Source: Agroathelia rolfsii (lineage: Eukaryota; Basidiomycota; Agaricomycetes; Amylocorticiales; Amylocorticiaceae). From it: DNA of 64,000 nt. A program made the position numbers and the translations under genes. The notes below the pieces were generated by a model. That model had not been told where the DNA came from. It saw nothing but the letters and a program-made list of their open reading frames with translations, and made no database searches. Below, in pieces: positions 1 to 10,403 of this stretch. Location of the stretch: contig JABRWF010000005.1 in the NCBI GenBank assembly GCA_018343915.1, positions 655,001 through 719,000 of the forward strand. Reading direction: 5' to 3'. Each line of letters begins with the position of its first letter. Position 1 is the stretch's first letter.

Positions 1-1184
1 AGCTTCTCACCTCCTGTTATGACGTAGCAAACTACCATCAGGTCATTTGTCCAAGCAATTATAATCTGTAGCATACGCACCAAGTTGTTTCCACCCGGGA
101 ACCTAAAGAAAGTCGGCTTAGCTGCCGCCAACGTCTCTGCGATGTCGAGTCGCATTCCGTTCGCCCTATTGTTGTACGTCGGTGGGAACAAAGAGAACAT
201 GGCAAAGTGAACCGTCTGGCCGCCCGCATTGAGGAGTGAGACCGTGAACGAGTTGCTCGTCGAGCTCGCCGACGTGTGAGGCGTGAAGGTGACCGTGACC
301 TGTTTCCATGAGGTCTGGCTGCCTTGCAGGTTCACCGCTGCCGAGCCATAGACAGTGCCGCTGCTGCCTGTCAGAGCAACCACAGCGGATCCAGACCAAG
401 TCGAGTAGGACGGGAAGCGGTAGTAGAAAGAGGCGGTGTATGTCCAGGCGGAATTGACCTTGATGCCTATATAACATGTGTCACTATAACTGGCTGAATG
501 AATGCGCTCCAAATAAATCTGACCCCAGTAACCGCTATTAGCTATGCAAGACGTGAGTAACATATATTGAACAGATTCATATCAATTACTTACCAAATCC
601 GGAATAACCAGTATGACCGCTAGGCACGGTGACTTGAAGCGCGTTTGGCAGAGCAGTAGAAACGGCATCTGCCACCACAGAGATAGTGGAGCTGTTGACC
701 GCAGACCAAGCATTCAGCGCTGCGCTGGTGCCTGGAGTTACCTGCTGGAAAGCTCTGTTCTGTAGGACTGTGTTGCATCGTTTCAGATGGTGCTCAACAG
801 TTTCAGATGCAGATGTTTACTTACGCTCGCCATAAAGCCCTCCGTCGCCACTCTGATACAATATGAGTATGTAGATTCATTTTAATAGAAAAACGGTATA
901 ATCATACGTGCTAATAAGACACTAGTTAGCCAAACTACATTATTTTGTGATTGAATGTATTAGATACTCACACTAATATCCTATTATTAATAACAGATAT
1001 GATTGGCATTCAGATAGATAGCACATCCAGCGTAATGGACACATACCTCAAACATCTGTCCCCATAACGTCGTAGGAATTGAATGACTCGCACTCGAAGT
1101 GACAGTTACGGTCGTCGCTCCGAGAGTAGATCCAAAAAGCCAAGTGCTGGCGAGAGCCGCATACGTGAAAAGCAGAGAGACCAT
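1..1184 (-). CDS. GH51 alpha-L-arabinofuranosidase, 5' part (runs off window start)
   Basis: Secreted enzyme expected to release terminal L-arabinose from arabinan and arabinoxylan. A signal peptide (about residues 1-22, ending near STLGA) precedes the family start motif IPTTLWGQMFE. The spliced frame then reads DIS-H-SGDGGLYGE-LLQNRAFQ, a jelly-roll-like stretch, and FFRFPGGNNL, the run that leads into the GH51 catalytic barrel. Exons on the minus strand: 1047-1184, 972-980 (9 nt), 908-910 (3 nt), 825-852, 594-767, 81-541, and probably 11-13 (3 nt). Phases agree throughout. The catalytic glutamates lie beyond the window. A TATA box sits 62 nt upstream. GH51 proteins are usually about 600-650 residues, so roughly 270 are visible. 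Family assignment is strong; the micro-exons are inferred from conservation and splice consensus. Confidence 0.88.
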
Positions 1185-1245
1185 GATTTCGAAACAAGCT
1201 TCAAACCCTGGACACTCAGCTGCAACAAAGTATCATTCCCAGATG

Positions 1246-1254
1246 CCTTTTATA
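1246..1254 (-). promoter_or_regulatory. TATA box of the GH51 gene
   Basis: TATAAAAGG on the minus strand, 62 nt upstream of the ATG at 1184, a normal distance for a strongly regulated fungal secreted-enzyme gene. Confidence 0.55.
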
Positions 1255-1559
1255 CGTATGTCCATACCAACTAGATATATAGATTTAAAAAAAGAAACAA
1301 AGTCAGCATAAATCGTTCAAGACGAGTAATTCTGAACACGGGGCCAAACGTCCGAGATTTTTACTTGCAACGTGGCAGCTGACCATGAACGGTAGGCTCA
1401 GGGAAAAAGTCAATACAACACATTCAAGAGTATAACAACAAGCATGTGCTTTCCCATCATCGAGGGAAATAGATTTAACACGAACCGAAGTGTTATCAAT
1501 GCCAGTGATATGAATATCTGGAACGTAATCCCATGAAGACACCGTACTTTATCCAGTGC

Positions 1560-2150
1560 TTAGAGACCAAAACCAGCGAGTATCCCTGTTTGCAGTGATG
1601 TGATTGTAGTGATGTATGGAGTCAGGGCTCCATACGCCCGTAATACGCCCTTCTGGTTCTCCTGATTCAATATAAAACTCGGAGAAAAACGAACAAACGT
1701 AATTATAAGCAGGGCATGACCAGACTCATATGACCCATGTGTGATCTGTATGTAGGAGAAACCGGCGGCATTAGAGTCAATTGCTTTTAAAGAGCCGCTC
1801 TTCTTAATTACAATAGATGCAGAAGTCTTGCACCACCGTCGGTTTATTGCCGGCGGCTCAGGTGATGATATGCAAGGAGCGTGCAGCATAAACGGGCGCC
1901 GACCGCCAGCGCTTTCAGTTGACTCTATTAACTTTATCTTCGACAATCTCGACCGATTGCGTGTTCTCCCGTGCAGATGACAGCTTCGACAATTCGGCTC
2001 CACAACCTTATAGTTTAGAAAGGCAGCAGAAGAAAAGGTGGAGAATAGGATACCGCACAAATCGCATTCGCCGGTATCTGCCTCTTTCCTTCCCTGCTCT
2101 CCTGGGTGCAGTAACACTGCTAGTAAAATCACTAATAAATTTAATAACAT
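1560..2150 (-). CDS. Doubtful hypothetical ORF, 196 codons
   Basis: Uninterrupted frame with a hydrophobic N-terminus that could be a signal peptide or membrane helix, followed by Cys/His-containing and low-conservation-looking sequence. It lacks introns, whereas almost every other gene here has them. No family is recognised, and chance ORFs of this size occur in GC-balanced intergenic DNA. Listed only because it is the longest frame in 3.5 kb; most likely not a gene. Confidence 0.12.
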   Translation of the reverse strand: MLLNLLVILLAVLLHPGEQGRKEADTGECDLCGILFSTFSSAAFLNYKVVEPNCRSCHLHGRTRNRSRLSKIKLIESTESAGGRRPFMLHAPCISSPEPPAINRRWCKTSASIVIKKSGSLKAIDSNAAGFSYIQITHGSYESGHALLIITFVRFSPSFILNQENQKGVLRAYGALTPYITTITSLQTGILAGFGL

Positions 2151-3111
2151 CTAAAATGGATTAATCATGAGGCTCACCAGGGCTCTTGGGCAGCAACGCT
2201 CATTAATCCACGTAGTTAAAATGAAAACACCGCCCTGCGTCTCCAACCCAAAGGATTCGAGTTAACGAAATACATGGCTGCCATTCAAGCCCAAAGCCAA
2301 CACCGCATGAGTCAAGGTTACGTGTTTTTATTTTTATCTTTATCTTTATTACCGCAACAGGCGGTAGTACTGGTAGTAGGTTCATTGAATAAATGATTCA
2401 GGGTGTTCATTCAGTCATTTCGATCACTGATATACATGTAGTATCGATAGCCAATCCCTTACATCTTAGTAACCAGTCTAGCCGCAGCTTTTGCCCTCAT
2501 CTGAGTCTCAGGGTAATCACGATCAGTAGCATGGACGGTAGCTGGGATATATTTCTCATTGGCAGTTTTCCGAACAGAAGCAGCTTGGAGAAAATGCAGG
2601 TTGTGACTGAATACTGAGTACTAAGTGCTTGAGATTGTAAAAATTTTCTGTTTGAATATCAGCTACCAGGGAGTTCAAGGAGATGATACTCGTGAACGAG
2701 CACTGCTAATCGGTAGGCACAGGATGGTAGACATTCGAGCTCGGAGATGTGCACTCGGAGTGATGCCATGACTCTCGGACACTGCCGCTGCCGCGGTGAC
2801 GGTGTTGCCGCCAAATGATCCCGAGCGCGTGTGAGGTTCAGTTTTGGCGCTGGGAAGACACAGCCACAGGCTCAAATTCAGACCCCACCGTGTCCAAGTT
2901 CCGAGAGCGAGAGTACCAATAGCTCTAGCTATTACTTCTGCTGAAATCACTCTACGCGTTCGCCATTCGGTACTATATCTCCGATTCCCACCACTCTCCG
3001 TTGATCGAAACCGTATGTTGAGATGCGAAGTAGCTGTATTTTTCTGCTCATGAAACTCACGGAAAAAGACATGTTGTGACCTATCCGATCCTTGTGAGCG
3101 TCAGCAAACTG

Positions 3112-3891
3112 CTCGTGGTTTGCAAAAGTTTCCGTGAATGTATATTTTGCATATTTCAGTCACTTCCACACCGTTTCACTTCAAATAAAAATTCATGAGA
3201 GACATTTGATACACCCTCTAGCCACCCGTATGGTTAGGTTTTAGAAAAGTCTGCAATTTGGTTGTCAAGGTGCATAGGGTGCATATATGCTCACAATCAG
3301 CATCACAACAGCAATTTTACAGCAAAACTATTTTATCTGGGATGTATACGGTGATTAAATGCTATATAGAAAATATCTTGAGCAAAGAGAAATTTGGTGA
3401 AGCTATAGAGAATCTGGAAGTCAAGGATTTTTAGTGTATCTTGCGGTATTTCTGTGTCTAGAGTAAAAGTTTGTAGTGTGGTGCAAAACAGCAATCGGAA
3501 AATTTTAACCGTGAGAGGCCTTGTCTGAAGCCATCTGGATGATTAAAAATCCTATAAAAAAATCATACATCGTCTTTACATCCTTTCTTCTTTGTCTGAT
3601 CCAGAACACACGTAACATCTTATAGTGTTGATGTGTCGCAAAAAAAAAAAAATGCTGATATAGCCCTGCTTTTCATTATTCTCAACTCATTTTTTAATCA
3701 ACATCCACTGAGTTTTGATCTTTATTAACTACATATAAAATCGTCTAAAATATTATGCATTAGGATAATAAACATAATATTAGTTATGTCTACCTGTGTG
3801 TAGTACAAGGATCTCATTTGTTGTTGAGCCAGGGGGTTTTCAGCCACTACGCGAGAAGGGAGGAATTATTTTTTTTGCACGCCACTGTATA
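3112..3891. mobile_element. Degenerate Tc1/mariner-like non-autonomous element (candidate)
   Basis: The left edge reads GTGGTTTGCAAAAGTTTCC (from 3115). The right edge, read on the minus strand from 3888, is CAGTGGCGTGCAAAA, which resembles Tc1-family inverted-repeat ends. The two ends match at about 11 of 16 positions and TA follows the right end. The 780 bp between are AT-rich (homopolymers, no transposase frame). The first 70 bp recur at 39887-39955, which supports a dispersed repeat. Boundaries are approximate; an alternative is two unrelated fragments. Confidence 0.4.
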
Positions 3892-4768
3892 TCATGTACA
3901 TGTATATTGATTCAACCTTATTCCGTGTCTCTGCAATGCAACCACAAGCTTTTTTCCCCCCCATATTAGTGACGTTAAACTTCAATATTAGTGCATACCA
4001 TGCACACAAGCATGAGCATCTTATGCATTATGAAGCGATTACTGGAAAGGAGATAATATGATATGCATTACTCAGACAGGATCGAGAATGCCACTTGACA
4101 TGATGAAAAGAAAGTCGTCACCATAAAGGCACCAACGTATATGCCGTCTTCTTGACAAAAATCGCACAACTTTTTTTTTTCCATCGATTATACGTGTATG
4201 TATCGAGCAAGCACCCATGGAGTGTCAAGCTACGAGGCTAATGTGATTTTTTTTTTCAAAAAAAAAAATACTGATAACACCACTATACTACTATATCCAT
4301 TAGTAAATATATCAAAGGGAATCAATCAAGAACAAGAACGAAAAAAAAAGCAGAGCAGGACAGGGAAAAAAAAAATGCAAATGTTCTTGAGAAAGAGAAT
4401 AGCATATGATCTGAAGAGAGAGAGAGAAAGAGAGCGAGAAAGGGGAGAATCGGTCCAAGGGGAATTCAAGGAAATTAAGGAATAGGGAAGGGGAGGAGAA
4501 AGGAGGGGTTGTGCATATATGCTTCGTGAATGATAAAATGCAAGTGCAAGTAGTCGTATACGATGTCCAAGAAAAGGTGGGAAAACCGAGTGGTGTGATC
4601 CTGAGAAGGTATAATTGGCATAAGGTGATGCTGATTGATGAGGTGAAGTGGCCAAAAAAAAAAAAGAAAGGCCACGAAAAAGAGCACAAAGGGATCAAGG
4701 GAGAGGGAGGGCGCTCATAAAACAGAAACACAACACCCTGCATCCCTTTCTTCGCTGAAGCGGGATGA
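3892..4768. other. AT-rich intergenic stretch with homopurine low-complexity DNA
   Basis: This lies downstream of the minus-strand fucosyltransferase-like gene, so part is its 3' UTR. It carries poly-A and poly-T runs and a (GA)n tract. Several open frames of 70-143 codons here are translations of the purine-rich tract and are not genes. Confidence 0.6.
4413..4446. repeat. GA-rich microsatellite
   Basis: Imperfect run of GA dinucleotides with AAAG and GCGA interruptions. Confidence 0.8.
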
Positions 4769-6719
4769 TTACCAGAAACGTATCGAAGACAGTGGGAACC
4801 CTTTCGAGATCCTCAACATGGCGATATTCGAGGTCAAACTCGAAAACTATCAAAAAAAAAAACCTAGTTAGCAAAGAAAGAACCGTCATCAGCCATAAGA
4901 AACTATCACTCACCCCATTACCGACAAACACCTCCGCCCGCTGCCCGACCAACATATCCACCGCCTGCGCCACATACTTTTCCTCCCACGCCAACTTCAT
5001 ATCCCGACTGGAAAACACCGCCTCCCACGCTCCGCCTTCCCCATCCTCACCCGCGCCCGCATCTTTTCTGAGCGCGTCCTTCAACTCCTCCACCCACTCC
5101 ATCGCACCATTTGTCATAATGAACACCCTCTTCAGGCCCTTGTTCACCTCCCGGATCCCGCGCACCTTCTCCACGATCTGCGGGATGGAGGGGTAACACC
5201 GCTGCAAATACGCCGCCGTCTTCTCCGGCGTGACCTCGCCCGAAGGAGGGTACGTCGGCGCGTCGAAACGGTCTGGTAAACCCGGAAAGAGGCAGAAACC
5301 GTTCCAAGAGGAGGAGTAGAGCGCAAAGTGGTGGCAGTGGCCCTCAAAATCGCCGCGCCGAATGTGGAGCGCGAGGAGGCCATCGATAGGCCCGTATGGG
5401 TCGACGTCGTTCTTTTGTGAGGAGGACAAGGAGGGGAGGAAGGATAAGAGACCGGCGGGTTCGGGGGAGGGAACGAAGAGCGCTTGGTTGCGCGTGAATG
5501 CTTTGTGGATGAGCGGCGACCACGCGAATTCGGTGAGCATGGGTGAGTGTTGGAAGCTCGGCCAGATGTCGAGGATACGGTCGGAGCCAAAGTGCCTGTA
5601 GAGAATGGAATGGAAAGATCAAATTTACTACTACTGTTGGCACACAAAAAAAGATAATATCTCACCAAATATCAAATATCTGATTCGTGTTTACATCCAC
5701 CTCGACACACGGCTCGTCCATGCTTGCAAGGCGCTTGACCCAGATGTCAAACACCTGCCCCGCCGTGGTGTCCCAGTTGCTGGTCTTGAGCTCGGAGATG
5801 ACCTCCTGGCTGTCGAGCACGACACGCTTGGACTTGGGGCAGACTTCAAGGAAGCGTTCGCGCGAGATGGAGAGCGGGTTGGGGTCGTTGGGTGGAAGTG
5901 GGCCGCCGTTGATGGGGCCTTTTGAGGTAGATAATGGTCAATGATTTAGTGGGTGAGATGGCGATAAAGACACGGTATACGCACTGGATATCATTGCAGT
6001 AAGGGGTATACGAGATGGAATGAGTTTGCCGTTAAAGTCGGAGTATTCGGGGCCATCACGGTCCCAGGTGTAGTTATCCCACACGAATCTGAAAGTAGCA
6101 AACACAGGTTAGCACACTGGAGTGGTTAAGGGATCCGCCAGCACTACGACGTACGAGCGACCAGCGGAATGCGCCAAATGCGCGTTCATAAAGAGTTCTT
6201 GAAGTGCGTTTCCCCATCCAGAGCCTTTGGATAAACAGTATTAGCACAACCCATTTTAGATATCACACATACACAGAGAGTCTAGACCGCACCATGGACG
6301 TGATTAGCGGGGAAGAAATACTTGACAGGCTTGCCGTCCGGCGGCACGTAGTCGGCCTGATTCTGCGTCAGGTTGCGCTCGAGCTCATGATAAGCCTCGT
6401 AGAGCGGAGGCAGCTCTGGATAGTCCTCATGCCACTGCTGCAAGATTTCATAGTCTGACGGACCCCTTTCATGGTACTGCGAGCGGTACCAGATGAAGAC
6501 AAAGCCCGAGGCGAGGGCGATGCTGAAGAAGGCGCGGAGGTAGCGTCTGTTGGTGAATCCGCGTCGTGAGAGCTTTTCTGCTGTCGAGTGGTGGTGGGGG
6601 TGGTAGTCGCGCGTGGGCGAGCTGTTTGTGGAAGAGACGGGGAGGATGGAATAGCCCGCTGACGAGGAGGAATGCCAAGGCTGGCGCCTGTCCATGAAGA
6701 AACTGGAGACAAAGTCCAT
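4769..6719 (-). CDS. GDP-fucose O-fucosyltransferase-like type II membrane protein
   Basis: Probable Golgi/ER glycosyltransferase. The 537-residue product has a Ser/His-rich cytosolic tail, one signal-anchor helix at about residues 63-80 (FFSIALASGFVFIWY), and a luminal domain. Motifs are NHVHGSGWGNALQE (donor-site loop of O-FucT-like proteins) and LLALHIRRGDFEGHC, the H-x-R-R-G-D-F-E signature of O-fucosyltransferases. Six exons fit: 6293-6719, 6155-6224, 5985-6088, 5666-5918, 4914-5595, 4769-4846. The last adds FSSLTSNIAMLR...SSIRFW-stop, the family's C-terminal N/S-rich loop. Total length is an exact codon multiple. The acceptor protein is unknown; many Agaricomycetes carry similar uncharacterised proteins. 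The conserved motifs make the fold likely, while the sugar specificity is inferred. Confidence 0.82.
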
Positions 6720-7338
6720 TTGTGCGTTGAGCGTGCACCGGCGCGGATATCAGTAGACCTGCGGGTGATTTTGAGGGGTCGTTTTGCGGAGACTCTTGTG
6801 TAAGAAAAATCGACTGCTACGAGGCGATTTTTTTTTTCTTTTTCTTTCACCAGTGCAGACGATGAAGAAAAGAGGACAGGAAAGAGAAGGTAGTAGGCTG
6901 GACTGAAATCAGTCAGTGGAACAGGGAATCTGGCCCTCGCATCATCAAGCGCAGTTGGGCTTGGCATTCGACCCCGCACGACCCTTCGCCCTTTCTGCTC
7001 TCTCTTTATTGTAAAAAATTCTTTCAAAAAAATTATAGATCGATTGACTAGATGCATTGCCTGAATTGTTTTTAACATTTAGGAGAGCATCTTGGAGAAT
7101 ACTTACCACGAGACTTAGGAGACATGCCAAGTGTGCTATGCATCTCCAGTGAGACCATGACGTCAGATGTGGCATCATCATATTCCAGATAGACACAGTC
7201 TCCTACGTCGTCATGTCGATGAGTGTGTGTCTCATTGCTGAAAGCGGGTATCCAGTTTGCTATCAGGTTTGTTGTTGACCAGCAAGTCGTGTTGACTTTT
7301 TACATTTACGGCTTGGCCCAAGAGTAAATATATCAATC

Positions 7339-7351
7339 GGGGTGGTCACCC
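7339..7351. repeat. GGGGTGGTCACCC, copy 1
   Basis: Exact 13-bp match to 7502-7514; nearly palindromic around GGTCACC. Could be paired binding sites or the edges of a small insertion. Confidence 0.5.
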
Positions 7352-7354
7352 TTT

Positions 7355-7380
7355 TTATTATTATTATTATTATTATTATT
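7355..7380. repeat. (TTA)n microsatellite
   Basis: About eight and a half TTA/ATT units. Confidence 0.85.
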
Positions 7381-7501
7381 TCTGTACACGGATTGTTCTC
7401 TTGGAATGCTGGACAATGACAGGTAGTGGGCATAAATATTGCACACTGACACTGTGGAATGCAACACTCGGACACCAAATAATACTTGACTAGTATTAAA
7501 T

Positions 7502-7514
7502 GGGGTGGTCACCC
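7502..7514. repeat. GGGGTGGTCACCC, copy 2
   Basis: Second exact copy in the same orientation, next to AT-rich DNA as at copy 1. Confidence 0.5.
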
Positions 7515-8522
7515 CTACCATCTTTATTTAAATGTATGCTAGTTTATATATGTTTGCCTGAACGGCCATGCTACGGCCACGCGCTATTTGCGGAATCGAC
7601 GCGGAAGCGGACACGTGAGAGATTAGCGCACCAACCAGGATTAGCCAATATTTTCCCGTCACTGGCATGTATTTCGCAAAGGCATATATATTATCGAAAC
7701 AACCTGGCATATTTTATACATAATGTCTTCAGACAAGGTAATGCACATGCAAGTCTTCACGCAGCCACATTAGATGTGTGTGAAGATTTCAGGTCGTTTC
7801 AAGGATCAATATGATGGACAGGAACAGACACGAGTCTAGAGCATGTGTGTCGCATTGGCATCGCTTGTGGCGGTCTCCATCGCTGATTGGCTGTGGCAGC
7901 TTGGGTGGGTGTGGGTCTACAAGATAAATGTACCATCCATGGTCCGAGTCGTATACACACATGTAATCGTACTACTCGAGTAAATATTACGAGCAGGGAC
8001 TCTGGGCATCATCGGTATGACCTCGCGATGGAGTACCGAGGAGAACAGATATGATATGATAATTTATAAATGATAATGATAATAATCTACGTCACAGCTG
8101 GTGTTTGGTCGTGTGACTGCCTGATTGGTCTGTGGCAGGCAAAGCAGTTGTTGTTCGTTCATGCAGACAACCAGCAGCAAGCCATGGCGGCACAAACAGC
8201 TCAGGACTTGTGCATCGAGCATGGCTGCTGTGAGTTGTAATTGCTTGTGGACGAGAAGAGGATATGGTATATACTAGCATAATTTATAGTACTACATGTA
8301 GCATGACGGCGGGCAGGCCTGAAATGAAATGAACGCCTTCGCGAACCGACTTGCTCCGACTTGTCCAAATCAAGCAACCAGCCGCCGTCCTTTTTACCCC
8401 CTCGCCTCTGTGCCCCTCCTCCTCCTCCTCTTCTCCTCTCTCTCCTATACCAGCCCCTGTACTCTACGCTGTATATATTCCCCACATTTGTGGACGGCGC
8501 TCGACACCACTTTCCCCCCCCA

Positions 8523-10403
8523 ATGTCGTCCATCCAACAACATCCATCATCCATTACCATCCCGGGTCCTTCTCGCCCCATGCTGATCGCTCGTAAGAGC
8601 TGTCTCCGTGCTGCCTCTCGCCCTCCCAGCAGAGCAGGCTCCGCCTCGCCAACCTGCTCGACATACTCGAGCGATGGTAGCAGGAAGTCCGTCTCCTTCT
8701 GCGCCAACGACGTCGACAGAGTTTTCATCGCAGACGACTGGGACCGAACCCCGGCCGACCCCGCGCCGAAGCTGTCTTACCAGTAAGTTTTTCGGTCTTT
8801 CGTCAAACATGCACACGCTCCCCCCCTCCCCCCTCCCTCCCCACAATACCATTATTTCCTTATCATATTTATCTATCACCTTATCGTTGTTCATATCTGT
8901 CCATGTGGTCTAATCATATCATCTACGTTTCATTTTTCATTTTCTTTCCGTAATAGTGAAATTCTCGAAATGAAGCAAATCACCAACTCGCTCCCCATGG
9001 CGGACCAGTTGCCCGATCCATTCACCACCAAACAGCCCAGGCGGTTCTTGAAGACCGTCCCCATCGGACTACTACCCTTGTTGCCAGACGAGTCGTGTTC
9101 GATGGTGACTGTACCACCGCCGTGTGAGACCGCCGCCGCTGCTCAGCCTTTGGCGAGCACTTCGTACTTGTCACCATCAACGACAACATCAACAACTGCG
9201 TCTACGAGTTGTAGCGCAGCATCGATATCCTCTCCATCTCCATCGATATCATCGAACCTCAATAGATGGCAGAACAATTACCCCGTTCGCACAGCACCAC
9301 TTATGCCGTTTTTGCCCGTCGCGGCACCATCACCAGTCTCATCGTCACCCCTTTCTTCTTCATCTACGGCGCCTACAGTATCGGCACCATCACCATCGTC
9401 GTCACCAGCACCTCCTGCACGAACCTCATCACCGCTCTTTAAGCCACACGCACAGAGCAAATGGCAAAACAACTACCCCGTGCGCGGTAACAATGCCCCG
9501 CCCGCACGCAAATTTGCGTTCCTTACGCTTATTGACAATACCACTACCGAGCCAGAGCAAGAAGAGGAAGGGCAGCCCAAGACATTTGCAGAATTCGAGA
9601 AGCAGCTCGAGGAGGAGTTGGCGGCTGCCGATGTTGCCAAGAAGCAGACTGAGGAGCCGCAGTGCGCTCCGTCATCACTCGCTAAAACTCACTCTGAGCC
9701 GTCTTACTTTGATATACCTAAACGCACACCTACGCCGCCGCGCAGCGCGCCTTTACCTTCTTCCTCGCCCCGGTCACCCTCATCAAGACCGCCGCTTGGT
9801 CCGCCGCTCTTTGAGCCCGATTCACCTATCTTGCGCCCGTCTTCATTATTATCTTCCTCCCCGTCATCTCCTTCATCCCTGCCGCCTACAGCGGCCTCAT
9901 CCTTACCCTGCGCAGCGCCCAATGCCCACGCGCACCTGGACGCATGGCATGCGATGCTCCCTCCAGAAAAGCTGCGCCTTATGGCGCTGCCTTCGCCCAG
10001 CCTGACGCCGCCCTCGCCGTTCTCGCTCGCCACGCCACGCGACGAGGTCGTGGTGGGCAGCAGCAGCAAACCCGCCACCTCATCGTCTTTGAGGACAATG
10101 GAGAGAAGCGAGAGCATGACCTCAGAGGACACGGACTCGGATCTGCTCGGTACGCCGTCGTTGACGCACTCGCCGCTGCCATCCGAGGGCGAGGAGGAGT
10201 ATGGGTACGAACAATACTGCAGCCGCCATAGTGGTAGCAGCACGAGTAGCAGCGTGGCGCCTACGCCGGATGAGGAGCTGTCGCCGCCCGCGCCTGTGTC
10301 GCAATCGAAGGAGGCGGCGGTTCCACAGTTTTGTGCGCCTGCTACGGGCGGTGTGCGTGCGCGTGCGTTCCCAGGGTTGATGATTGTGCCGCTTAGCGAG
10401 TAA
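8523..10403 (+). CDS. Disordered Ser/Pro-rich protein with PP1-docking-like motif
   Basis: Two exons (8523-8782, 8957-10403) give 568 residues. The family is not recognised by name. The N-terminal segment has RKSVSF (codons at 8682-8699), which fits the RVxF docking consensus for protein phosphatase 1. It is followed by an acidic/aromatic stretch, DDWDRTP, and KLSYHEILEMK across the splice junction; this block looks conserved. The rest is very rich in Ser, Pro, Ala and acidic runs and is probably unstructured. The octamer WQNNYPVR occurs twice, 195 nt apart, once as RWQNNYPVR and once as KWQNNYPVR. No membrane segment or enzyme motif is visible. Start chosen at the ATG inside the CCCCCC-rich leader because the conserved block follows in frame. 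A regulatory-subunit role is inference only. Confidence 0.7.

Larger units (their letters stand above)
1185..3111. other. Intergenic stretch with no convincing gene
   Basis: After the GH51 promoter this holds only short open frames. The longest is a 196-codon minus-strand frame (1560-2150) that starts with a hydrophobic stretch (LLNLLVILLAVLL) but shows no motif or family I recognise. The run at about 2325-2350 is a short TTTTTATCTTTATC-type low-complexity repeat. I see no RNA gene or transposase fragment here. Confidence 0.5.
6720..8522. other. Intergenic region between divergent genes, with repeats
   Basis: Shared upstream region of the minus-strand fucosyltransferase-like gene and the plus-strand Ser/Pro-rich gene. 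It holds a (TTA)n tract, two copies of GGGGTGGTCACCC 163 bp apart, and a pyrimidine-rich stretch (about 8400-8460) just before the ATG at 8523, as is common in basidiomycete promoters. All open frames are short and unconvincing. Confidence 0.6.

Noticed and set aside
4312..4743. Overlapping minus-strand ORFs rich in Phe, Ser and Pro
   Set aside because: They derive from a homopurine/homopyrimidine tract in the 3' flank of the fucosyltransferase-like gene.
8201..8728. 175-codon minus-strand ORF
   Set aside because: Antisense to the promoter and first exon of the gene at 8523; low-complexity Gly/Arg content.
9124..10005. 293-codon frame inside the Ser/Pro-rich gene
   Set aside because: His/Arg-rich shadow of the real frame; the Ser-rich frame has the conserved N-terminal block and proper splicing.
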